Shown: positions 1-9,659 of the stretch, one piece after another | Layout of the letters: every line of letters starts with the position of its first letter | Position numbering within the stretch: the first letter of the stretch is position 1 | From: Antedon mediterranea | Taxonomy: Eukaryota > Echinodermata > Crinoidea > Comatulida > Antedonidae | Length of the DNA stretch: 64,000 nt | Reading direction: 5' to 3' | Assembly: GCF_964355755.1 (NCBI RefSeq) | Contig: NC_092671.1 | Coordinates: 34,117,304-34,181,303 of the forward strand | The notes under the pieces: model-generated | The model's input: only the letters and a program-made list of their open reading frames with translations | Database searches by the model: none | What the model was told of the DNA's origin: nothing | Position numbers and translations under genes: made by a program

Positions 1-330
1 GTACTGCATTAATCATTCAAATAATTGTAACAATAGACTAAATTCATAATTATTAATTCAACAAAAAAATGTTTACAAATTATAGTACAACTTTTTTACT
101 GTGCTATTTTGGGTATTTAAATTACTGTAGTTGTGTAAATTACAAAATGAGGCTAGACAAAACATAACAAAATGAAAAATTTAATTTAGACACTTCCTAC
201 CTACACATCTATAAAAATAGTTAATATAGGCCTAATGTAAAATCAAGATTAAACTTGCTTGGTTAAAATAATGAGTACAATTTAAATTGTAAAATAAATG
301 CATAGATTGTTATAAAACTAACTCCAAATA
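1..330. repeat. AT-rich interspersed repeat A, partial copy
   Basis: No coding sequence seen. The segment resembles parts of an AT-rich repeat that recurs at 6560-7270, 9060-9180, 9660-10230, 10920-11210 and 12600-14400. Shared anchors include a stretch close to 'cataacaaaatcaaaattg' followed by 'tagacacttcctac', and 'aaatcaagattaaacttgc'. It ends where the 3' tail of the minus-strand LINE begins. Confidence 0.55.
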
Positions 331-523
331 ATTTATTTTATTTTATTTATTCGGTATATAAAAATATATTACAAAACGACAGTCAAGGACTGAAATGAAT
401 TGTATTACAAAATAATAAAAAATTAGTTAAAATTGCCATAAAAATAGAAACATCTAATTAAAATTAGATATCGTACCATAAAATTATAAAACATACATGA
501 ATAAAAAACCTTAAAACATTCAC

Positions 524-1572
524 TTATAACATATATCTAAAAAAGAGCTCGTGGTGCCTATTAATTATATCCACCATGGTGGGAACTGGAGATGACCTAA
601 GTCTGCTGGTTTTATAATGAGGTACTTCTAGAAAGCGGTTGAATCTGAGAGACCGAGCTGGCTTATGAAGAGGGGGAAGTATTTCTCTAAACAGCTCGGA
701 TTTTAATAAGCCTTCCCCGAAAGACAACATCAGTTTGTTTCTTCTCTCAACAAGAGTGGGTAAACCAGTAACAGACAATGCATAATCATAGCACAAATAG
801 TTGTTACCTAGCATGATTCGCAATGCTCTCTTTTGTACCTTTTCAATAGACTTGGACATATCCTTAGTGATAGCGCCATACCAAACAGGGGCAGCATATT
901 CTAAAATAGGTCTTATATAAGCCATATAAACAGTCAACAGATCATTAATTAAGATTCCAGCTTTCTTCAAAATGCACAAGGAAAATAAACGTCTAGAAGC
1001 TCTAGACACAATATTATTAGTGTTAAGTTCCCATTTCAGGTCATTTTGAATGATTACACCAAGAAGTGTCATGTGATCAACTACTTGTAAAATGGAACCA
1101 CTCAGACTAAAAGAAGGCGATATAATATCGTCCGACTTGTCCTTAAGAAAATTGACAACCAAGATATGGCATTTGGAGGGTTTGGGTATCATGTTATTGG
1201 ATGAACACCAAACACTCAAATCATCTAACAGGGATTGCATGGAAGGCAAATCACCTTTGCGAACGACCTCCCCAAGGGTGAGGTCATCCACATATTTCCA
1301 TCGTCTGCAGCAATCAACACAAGCATCGTTAATAAGTACTAGGAAAAGTACAGGGCCAAGCAATGTCCCCTGTGGGACACCACAAGTCAGTGACTTGGAA
1401 GATGACAAAATCCCAGCAAACTTGGTGTTGAGAGAACGGGAAGTGAGAAAGCTGCAGACGATGGGAATTATGGACGACCTCACACCCAGTTCAATCAACT
1501 TTATAATAATAACATTATGATCAACACGATCAAAAGCTTTAGTAAAGTCAGTGGCACATATGTTCACATAAC
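524..1572 (-). pseudogene. LINE reverse transcriptase, C-terminal part (separated from its N-terminus)
   Basis: RT palm and thumb of a CR1-like LINE. The residues run from motif A (TDFTKAFDRVDH) through motif B (CGVPQGTLLGPVLF) to the catalytic box YVDD in WKYVDDLTLGE, then a thumb with 'LLGVIIQNDLKW' and the 'YIRPILEYAAPVWY' block typical of CR1/jockey-group enzymes. There is no genuine start codon at the right end: the first codons Tyr-Val continue the RT whose N-terminal half lies at 4981-6522. It is a fragment only because another LINE landed in it; no internal stop or frameshift is visible over about 347 codons. The stop lies at 524-526, followed by the 3' UTR to about 330. Confidence 0.85.
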
Positions 1573-1593
1573 CTCCTCTTAGTTTTTGATACT

Positions 1594-4467
1594 TTGTTTT
1601 ATTCTGAATTGTTTTTATTTCCGATAATTATGGGTTTGAATTATAATTTCTCAAGAACTAATGTATCCGCTTTCAAGCGTAAAAGAGGGCGCCGTGCTGG
1701 TCGGAATATGCGGAAGCAAATACTTGTTCAGATCGGAGGAAGAGTTGATAATTCTAATATTAATGGTGAGAGAGGGCCTAGCATTCTTGTTCCAATTTTG
1801 TGTAAAGCTAAACTTAGTAGGTCTAACATTTACCCTAGTGTTTTTCTGTGTAATGCGCGCTCGTTATGTAATAAGATGAATGAATTTGAGTTAGTTTTAG
1901 CAAACAGTAACATTGATATTGCTGGTATAACAGAATCGTGGTTTCATTCTGATTTTTCTTCTGAGTGTTCGGCAGTTCAAGGTTCATGCATTCGGAATGA
2001 TAGAAGTAATCGCGTTGGCGGTGGTGTTGTTCTATATATTAATGAAGTATATATGATTACGAAGTTGATGATGCATGTCCTATTGATCTTGAATGCCTAT
2101 GCGTTGATGTAAAAATTAACCTCTCTTTCTCAATCGTCACTATTGTCGTCTATTACCCACCTAACTGTAATTGGAATCAACAGCTTACAGAGTTCTTGTG
2201 CTCAAGAATTGACTATTTTCGTAGTGTAAGGGATAATGCTGCTTTCATTATTATGGGTGACTTTAATGACTACGATATTGACCCCCTACTTTATCAAACA
2301 TCATTAGAACAAGTAGTAGATTTTCCCAATCGCGATGATGCATGTCTTGATAAAATGTTAACAAACATCTCTGATCTTTACCAATCCCCTTTAAAACTCT
2401 CTCCCCTGGGTCGCAGTGACCATGCCTCCATTCTTTTAAAACCTAATTTTATTCAAAAGAAACCGGTAAAGAGAAGGTTGCTAGTTCGCCGTCCTTTGAA
2501 AGACTCGTCCATGCGTGCATTTGGCCAAGTTATTACTGGGATTGACTGGGATATGGTTCATGAGGACGACAGTTCTGAATATTTAGCTGCCAAATTTGAA
2601 AGTGTGCTTAAGGAAACCTACGAAAAGTCTTTTCCTTCAGTAGTTATTCGTGTCAGAGACAATGATAAACCTTGGTTTAATCAAAGTATTAAAAATGATT
2701 GAGAAAAGACATCATGCTTATCGAAAGGGTAACCAAACAAGATACCGTCATTTTAGAAGGCTTGTTCGTTCTAAAGTAAGATTGGCAAAATCAAACTTCT
2801 ATAAAGAATCTATATCTTCTCTTAAGAAAATTGAGCCCCAGAAGTGGCACAAGAAAGTGCAGAGGATTGCTGGAAAATCAAAACCGCAATCTGCACTTCT
2901 TGAACCTGGTTGTGACCCTGATGTTGTTGTAGATGTTGTCAACAAACATTTTGCTAGGATTTGTTCTTTTTTACCTGCATTAGATTTGCGAAATTTACCT
3001 GCCTTTCTTCCTTCTGTTAAGCCCCCTGTTATTTTTCCTGGGCAAGTTTTTAAACTATTAAAGGGCATTAATGTGAATAAATCAAGGCATCCTCGTGATA
3101 TACCTCTCCGATTAATTAAGGAATTTGCCTTATAACTTGCCCAACCTCTCACTAAAATATTGAATTGTTGCCTCCAGGATAATAATTTCCCATCTATCTG
3201 GAAGAATGCCATCATTACTCCTGTACCCAAAAAGCCAAAGGCTTCTACACCTAATGAACATAGGCCTATATCTATCACGCCTGTTTTTGGTAGAATTTTT
3301 GAGAGCTTCCTTTCTGATTGGATAGCTACTGATTTCAGACCTCTTATGGATTCCCAACAGTTTGGAAATGCGAAGGGTTCATCACCGACTCATTACCTTG
3401 TTCAACTCTGTAATAGGCTTCTGTCAGGATTAGATAGCTCAGGAATGTATGGTACTATTTGTGCCATAGACTTTAGTAAAGCCTTTGACCGGGTCAACCA
3501 TTCAATTCTGATTGACAAATTAATTGGTCTTAATATCATGCCCTCTCTCATTCCAACGGTGTGTAGCTTCCTCTCGCAAAGAAATCAGTGTGTGCGGTTG
3601 GGCGGTTCAGTCTCAGCGCCAGAACCAATTTCGTGCGGAGTGCCTCAGGGTACTAAATTAGGCCCAATCCTATTTACTATCATGGTTAATGATTTGCTCA
3701 ACAATGTACCTGATAGATGGAAGTTCGTTGATGACCTGACGATTGGCGAGGTGATTTCAGTACAGAGACCTGAAGATAGTTTGATTCAAAGCAACCTTGA
3801 TGCTCTTTCCAGTTGGTGTGTGGAGAATGATGCAACACCAAATCCTGTAAAGTTTCAAGTGATGCGTGTTCATTTTTTGCGTAATGTTCCCCAATTTGAG
3901 CCGTTACAAATGGATGGTGTTATACTCGAAGAATCCCAGAGTGTAAAACTTCTTGGAGTGCATCTGCAAAGTGACCTCAAGTGGGACAAGCAGATTAAAG
4001 AAGTCGTTTCCAGGGCATCACGTCGTCTATATATGCTATACACTCTGAAGCGTTTTGGAGCCCCAAAGGATGATCTGGTTTTCACTTTTATAACATACAT
4101 TCGTCCTTTACTCGAGTATGCCAGTCCTCTTTGGTATAGCTCGATCACCAATAAACAGAGTGATCAACTTGAATTCATCCAAAAGCGTGTTGTAAAACTT
4201 ATTATTGGATATCAAAACTATGTTAGTTACGCAAAATCACTTGAAACCCTCAAGTTAAAGACATTGCAGCATAGACGTCAGGTTCTTCTTTATAACTTTG
4301 GTAAGGGGCTGCTAAAGTCGGATCGCTTTAAGGAATGGATCCCTGAAAAAGAAAAGCCGACAAGGTGTTTACGTAAAGTTAATAAGTTTGATGTGCCACG
4401 ATGTCGGACTAAAAGACTTGCTGCATCAACACTTCCAACTGTTATTGGACTCTTAAATAATGAATAG
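1594..4467 (+). pseudogene. CR1-like LINE ORF2 (endonuclease + RT), broken
   Basis: APE-type endonuclease then reverse transcriptase. Endonuclease motifs: 'NARSLCNKMNEFE', 'GITESWF', 'VVYYPPN', 'IMGDFNDYD' and 'PLGRSDHASIL' (about 1845-2440). RT motifs: 'FDRVNH' (about 3485), 'CGVPQGTKLGPILF' and the catalytic YVDD-like box read as FVDD in 'WKFVDDLTIGE' (about 3720-3750), ending at 4465-4467. Three lesions: a two-base slip in a TA run near 2046-2052, a second frame change near 2695, and an in-frame TAA at 3133-3135 (the reading frame is the same on both sides). It is therefore dead. The 3' half, 3160-4467, is one open frame of 435 codons. Confidence 0.88.
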
Positions 4468-4980
4468 ATTTGGACAATTAACCTTTAAAGACATTTCGAA
4501 GAGTATGTTCTATTGTCTCTTTTTCAAGTGGTTGTTTTATGCTTTACATTTTTTTTTGTAACTATTTATGGGACTATAAAAATGTGATTTATAAGATTCA
4601 ATTTTTTAAATTTGTAAATATAATATAAGAATTTGTAATTATTAATATCATCCTTTGAATTTGAATGTTGTGCAATTTTTATTGTACTTTTAGTTTAATG
4701 AATTTTACATATATTTTATTGGTGTATAAAAATAATGTGATTATTAATATTAGTCTCTATTTTTTAAAATTGTAAATATTTAAGAATTTGTGCATTTTTT
4801 ATAGTAATTTTAAGTTTAACGAATTATGCAGTAATTATTACTGTTTCATAGGCTTTAATGTGTTTTTTCTTCGTTTAACTTTGTTTATGTAAATTATCAT
4901 TTTCATATGTAAGCTCTTCATTTCAACTATGAGTTGTATTTTGAGTCTTTTTATACCGATTAATTGAAAAATAAATAAAA
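4468..4980 (+). repeat. 3' UTR and A-rich tail of the inserted LINE
   Basis: A/T-rich stretch after the RT stop. It contains two imperfect copies of a segment (about 4545-4680 and 4700-4830) around 'aatttgtaaata' and 'agaatttgt', and ends in an A-rich tail directly against the target duplication ATAAC. No coding seen. Confidence 0.7.
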
Positions 4981-6522
4981 ATAACATTTACCCTTCTCAA
5001 CATCTTTGAGCGTAGAGTCAATAAGACTAACAAGATAGTGAGTTGAGGAAGCCTTTTTCCTACTACCAAATTGACGAGAATCTAATTTACCCTTAATATC
5101 TTCAAGAATCCACTTAACAATAAAAGATTCAAATACCCTGGCAAGAATATAGGTAAGGGAAATAGGTCTAAGGTCAGAGACAGAACTAGCATTCGCAGTT
5201 TTAGGAATGGGAACTGCAGTAGCCCTTTTCCAAAGGTCGGGGAAAACACCATCCTTCAATGCATGATTGAAGATATCCGCAACAGGCTCAGCAAGTTCAG
5301 GAGCAAAATCTCTATATAATTTAATAGGGGGTTCATCTGGATGGCCAGCTTTGTTAGGCTTAATATTACAAAGGGCTTTTAGGACCTGACCAGCATGTAT
5401 TAAAGGTGGTGGCCCAGGGGCTGGGAGATAAGCAGGCAAACCGTTTAAATTAAGAGGAGGGATGGCATTACAAACACTAGAGAAATGGGCATTAATCTCA
5501 GAGGCAGTTTCAACTTTGGACACCCCAGGCAAGGTGAAATTAGTATTTTTAGTCTTAAGATTACATAGTTGTTTAATACCTTTATGCCACATGTCAGGGT
5601 TGTTACGTTTAAGACTTAATAAGGAATTACAATAATATTGGTTTTTTGCCTTTCTAATACAATCTTGGACTAAGTTGCGAATTGAACGCCACTCATCCGT
5701 TCTACCAAACCTACGAAACAAAGTTTGTCTAGAGTCAATTAATCTTCGAATCTTGTCGGACATCCAGGGCTTGTCAGCAGTGCGCTTGTTCCTAATCAGT
5801 ACAGGAAAGATCTTAAAAGCACCATTCAAAATTGAAGAGAACATTTTAGTTTTTCGATTGACGTCCTCAATATTCAGCACATCATTCCACTCATGGGTTG
5901 TAACCCATTGACCAAAGGACAAAACAGAGGAGTCACGATATGGCTGAGAACGCACTGATAGACGCTTGTGCTGAGGTAATTCAATCAGTGGTTGCAATAG
6001 AATGGCATTATGGTCACTCCGACCCAGTGGCGCCAAGCGTTCCGGAAGATGGTAAAGATCAGCACGACTAAAAAATATCTTGTCCAACAGGGCATCCTTT
6101 CGCGTAGCGAAGTTAACAAGTTGCGACAGTCCAACATTCACTTCCAGCTCAGCTAGATCTAGGTCATTAAAGTCACTCAAAATAGCAATAGGAGCAGCGA
6201 AATCCATAGAACGAATATTATCAATTGTATCAACAATGTGCTCAATCAACAAATCCGCATTAGCGGCAGACGGTGGATAATAAATAGCTCCAATATAAAA
6301 GTGACTACCTTGATTAGACTTGCCTGGAATAGTTGTCTTTATCCAAAAGCATTCGAAATTACAGCTACCATGTGCAATGCAAGATTCACAGGCAAAATCA
6401 TCACCAACAAAAATAGCAACACCAACGAGAGGCGAGCCATGATTCATCATTTCAATCTTTATTTGATCATCATCAGGTATCATCCTTATGATGATCAAAT
6501 AAATATTGAAACGTTGAATCAT
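4981..6522 (-). pseudogene. LINE endonuclease and N-terminal half of RT (outer element)
   Basis: Minus-strand frame of about 514 codons continuous with the RT fragment at 524-1572. The APE-type endonuclease is recognisable from 'GVAIFVGDDFACESC' through 'AIYYPPSAANADL', 'ILSDFNDLD' and 'PLGRSDHNAILL'. An RT N-terminal region follows: 'WKRATAVPIPKTANA', 'LRPISLT' and 'SRQFGSRKKASSTHYLV'. The extreme endonuclease N-terminus (the Asn and Glu metal-site blocks) is missing, so the copy is 5'-truncated; the first 20 or so codons near 6522 come from hairpin sequence. The left end reads into the A-rich tail of the nested LINE, so its last few residues are not native. Confidence 0.85.
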
Positions 6523-6523
6523 G
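6438..6523. repeat. Long hairpin at the 5' end of the truncated LINE
   Basis: Inverted repeat with 40-bp arms (6438-6477 and 6484-6523), 36 of 40 positions paired, and a 6-base loop TATCAT. The left arm overlaps the first endonuclease codons of the truncated LINE. The arms centre on TTTATTTGATCATCAT and its complement. It may be a snap-back product made when reverse transcription ended, or a pre-existing palindromic target. Confidence 0.8.
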
Positions 6524-6539
6524 ATAATGATTGTTTAAA

Positions 6540-7273
6540 CTAAAATAATTAAAAAGAAATGATTTTACACAATTTTACTGTGTTACAATATTTTAAACAA
6601 TTTTCTAGATTACAAAAAAGTTAATATAGACCTACTATTTTCAAGAACAAACAAAATAGTTTATAGATTTATTACTAAAACTTTTTTTTAAATCGTAAGA
6701 GAATATCAAATGTTAAGCCTGACTCACGATTGAAAAAATAAGAAATCAAGATTAAACTTGCTAATACAAAAATGTTGTAAAATAAAACAAATGCAATACA
6801 TAGCAGTCTGATTGTCAATAGATAATAGAGCAGGTAATGAAAACAATGCAAAACTATTCATACATTATTTATGTAAACACACTAATGAATATAAATACTT
6901 CTTTACAGACAGCGAGAGTAGATCACCTTAATATAATTATGATTAGATAAAGTGTGAAATTTATTATGTAACACTTAAAATTGCAAGTAATAATTAAAGG
7001 CCTTTTATGGTTACCACAAAGCATAACAAAATCAAAATTGCATTTACACATACTTCATGCACCTCAGGAATTGTGGGTGAAATTTCATGTTCTGTATTAT
7101 TATTAAATCTTTCAAATAATTGTACTAATTGTAAAATAAGTTCATAGGTTAATAATTAAACAATAACACAATTATTTAAAATATTTATTTACAAAAAAAA
7201 TTTAATTTTACAACTTTTGACTGTATTTTTGGATCTTTTAGCTAATTGTCAAAATTGTAAAATAAGTTTACTA
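6540..7273. repeat. AT-rich repeat A copy, no genes
   Basis: Non-coding. It carries repeat-A anchors: 'gcataacaaaatcaaaattg' near 7020, then 'cacctcaggaatt', and 'tctttcaaataattgta' near 7108. Also 'atcaagattaaacttgct' at about 6746, matching position 242. Confidence 0.6.
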
Positions 7274-7275
7274 TA

Positions 7276-9045
7276 TGTGACCTGCTCTGGCAAAGTGAAA
7301 CATAAGTCGAAAATTTAAATTTTTCAGATTTGTATTCTATCTGGTAGGAAATGTTATATCCTTTACAATGATACCAAACTTAATATTTAACATGAAGGGG
7401 ATCCCGAGATATTGTACGTTAAGTCGAAGCATGTATAAAGAAATATACAAATAACAGTTTTGAGAAAATCATGATTGAATGTCAATGTTATTTTATAAAA
7501 CAACAACACAAATTAATATTTGTTAATCTAATAGTGTATACTTTCTAAGTATCACACATTCACAAAATATGATACAATGAAATGTTTTTTGGTAGGATAT
7601 TGATTACTGTGACAATGCATACAAAAAAATATTTCCACATTCTATGTTAAGTACATACTTGTGTTTCTTTTAAGCACTTGCTTAAAATGGTAAAAAAGGG
7701 GGTAAATTAATGTTTTTACACTAAAAAAACTGTATTATTCTTTAAGAATTAATTAAATGTATACAATAAATTAAGTTATATAACATTAAATACCATTTCT
7801 TGAACTACTGGATTTAAGTACGTTCTTAAAAGTTACTTAAATAATTTAAATTTTAGTTGTGTAGTGCCTGCTGATTAGATAACAAATACAACTTAAATAA
7901 CATTATGCGATTGCTTTAATCAATTAAATAATGGATATGTTTTAAGCACATACTAATGTATTAAGTTTGTTTTAAGCATTTACTTAAAATTGTGTAATGT
8001 TCATGAAATTATGTTGGTGTAAGTGCATAATAATAGCCTACAATAACATGAATTAATACAATACTTATTATGTAAAAACAATAAATATGGTAGGCCTATG
8101 TGATATGTAGGCAAATAAAAGTGCCACTTAGGCCTAGCCTACCTATCCTAGCTAGGCCTATTTGCCCTGCAACCTACCTAGCTAGCCTACCTAGGCCTAG
8201 CTAGTCTAGTCTAGACCTGCTAGGCCTACCCTACTAGGGCCTAGCTAGGCTAGGACAAGTAGGCCTAGGCCTAGAAGGACCCAGCCTGGAGTCCAAAAGG
8301 CTACTTAGTAGGCCTAGGCTATAGTCACTACACTGGCTGTAATAATTTAATATCATAGGTCCTTTGCTACTCTCATTATGTTTTAATTTTTTAGTCATTG
8401 TATTTGGCCTAGGCCTAGGGCCTGGCCCTAGACTAGATCCATCGATTATCTTAAATCTGAATTGTTTACACTCTCTTCTCCGCGTAAAAAGTAAACAGGT
8501 CAAAGGTCATTATAAGGATAAGCCAATTACAGTACTGTATTTCTACTACGCGCTAGCCATTACGTGGCGTATCCTTGACAACGGATTTCTGTTGTGTAAA
8601 AATCACGTCAGAGAAGCTTTTTACCTCCTCTAATTCCCGCTGAAGAAGCCAAAAATATTGAAAACCACTTGAAATACCCACTGAATATGGCTTATGAATA
8701 TTTAAATTTTCAGACTCTACCATGTTTCTAAAGGTAGCTATACAAAATTTTTTATAAACTGCACAGTTTTCTAACAGTGTTTCATGCACTTTATTTCATT
8801 TCTTTGCAACAAAATGAAATCAAGACAAAAAAGGTACTCATTAAAATCACCTATTTAGCCCTTTTATAAACTTAATTCACACAAAATGAAACTTGATCTT
8901 GATTCTTAAATAGTTGTAGATTCCAAAAAGGGGAAAACCCTATTTTCACCAAGATAGTGATTTTTAACGTACATAGTACCTCTATAGGTCAATACACTGA
9001 ATAAAGATCAGCGAGTTATGTTTCACTATGCCAGAGCAGGTCACA
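7276..9045. mobile_element. 1.77-kb TIR element without transposase
   Basis: Starts TGTGACCTGCTCTGGCA at 7276 and ends with its complement at 9045; the inverted match runs about 32 bp with two mismatches. TA flanks both ends (7274-7275 and 9046-9047), as a TA target duplication would. The inside has no transposase reading frame, so it is a non-autonomous DNA element or an eroded parent. It contains the TAGGCCTA-rich tract at 8095-8420. Confidence 0.75.
8095..8420. repeat. Dense CCTAGG / TAGGCCTA tract
   Basis: A stretch built largely from overlapping 'taggccta', 'cctaggcc' and 'ctagctagg' words, much richer in G+C than its surroundings. The short open frames on both strands here are by-products of the palindromic words and show no protein similarity I recognise. 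Confidence 0.75.
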
Positions 9046-9059
9046 TATTTTATGTATTA

Positions 9060-9180
9060 TTTAAAAGTTCAACGTAAAGCAGTATGATGAAATATAAATT
9101 GAATGATGAATAAAATTAAATGTAAATTGAATGGACTTTATCCACTTAAAGCAAAACAGAATCAAAATTGCATTTAGACA
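9060..9180. repeat. Repeat A fragment joined to repeat B
   Basis: Repeat-A sequence ('aatcaaaattgcatttagac' ends at about 9179) switches directly to repeat B ('acagagattggaatgttcc'). The abrupt switch dates repeat B as the later arrival here. Confidence 0.55.
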
Positions 9181-9652
9181 CAGAGATTGGAATGTTCCAT
9201 TCATCGCAAATCAATACATTTGTATAAACGTATATTAAATCTATCAAAATAGTGTTTTTTTAAGAAAATCGGCCTGTCTTCAACATCATGATATTGTACT
9301 CGAGCTGTTCAACCGGTTTTCAGCTATTAAAAACAATTATCGTAGGAAGAGATAGGAAAATGCGAAGCCTCCTCGAATTTTTTTGGCGGGTATTTTTCAA
9401 GATTGACATCCATTAGACAGTGTATACCATGATCGGAAAACACCCCTATTTGGGGCAAATCGTTGAACCTAAATTCGTTTTAATCGTCAATAACTAATTA
9501 TCTAACTTAATTTAATTAGTAAACAGGGTTACATCAGGTGGTTAAAATCAGTACCGAAAGTACGAACCAACTTTATATACCATCGAGTAAAAATTCTAAA
9601 AGTAAGGCGCGATTTACCGAATTTTGCCCTTACGTAAATTTATATATAGATA
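9178..9652 (+). repeat. Repeat B, copy 1
   Basis: Interspersed repeat also found at 15930-16312 (minus), 50084-50915 and 59343-60403. Diagnostic words: 'gagattggaatgttcc', 'cggcctgtcttcaacat', 'gagctgttcaaccggtttt', 'cacccctatttggggcaaat', 'ttaaaatcagtaccgaaagt' and an end at 'cgtaaatttatatataga'. No protein-coding capacity is apparent. This copy lacks the 5' third seen at 50 kb. Confidence 0.85.
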
Positions 9653-9659
9653 AATTCAT

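Larger units (their letters stand above)
1573..4980 (+). mobile_element. CR1-like LINE inserted in the minus-strand LINE (TSD ATAAC)
   Basis: Insertion of about 3408 bp bounded by ATAAC at 1568-1572 and 4981-4985. The left boundary is where the outer LINE's RT frame stops. The right boundary follows an A-rich tail 'gaaaaataaataaaa', as expected for target-primed reverse transcription. It carries endonuclease, RT and a 3' UTR of about 500 bp rich in A/T. The protein resembles the outer LINE closely in order and motifs, so a relative inserted into a relative. Confidence 0.9.
330..6520 (-). mobile_element. CR1-like non-LTR retrotransposon, 5'-truncated, split by a nested LINE
   Basis: One LINE read on the minus strand in two pieces: endonuclease and the first part of the RT at 6522-4981, the rest of the RT at 1572-524. 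The pieces join in frame at a shared Tyr codon (4981-4983 and 1568-1570) when the 3.4-kb plus-strand insertion is ignored. The 3' end near 330 is an AT-rich tail (reads ataaataaaataaaat on the minus strand) after 'tataccga', the same end as the inserted LINE, so both belong to one family. The 5' end is truncated inside the endonuclease at about 6440 and abuts a long hairpin. Apart from the insertion, both coding pieces are open. Confidence 0.85.

Noticed and set aside
1092-1520. 142-codon plus-strand frame
   Set aside because: Exact antisense shadow of the minus-strand RT at 524-1572.
8234-8633. Two 89-codon frames on opposite strands
   Set aside because: Produced by the palindromic TAGGCCTA tract; Gly/Pro/Arg-rich low complexity with no family match.
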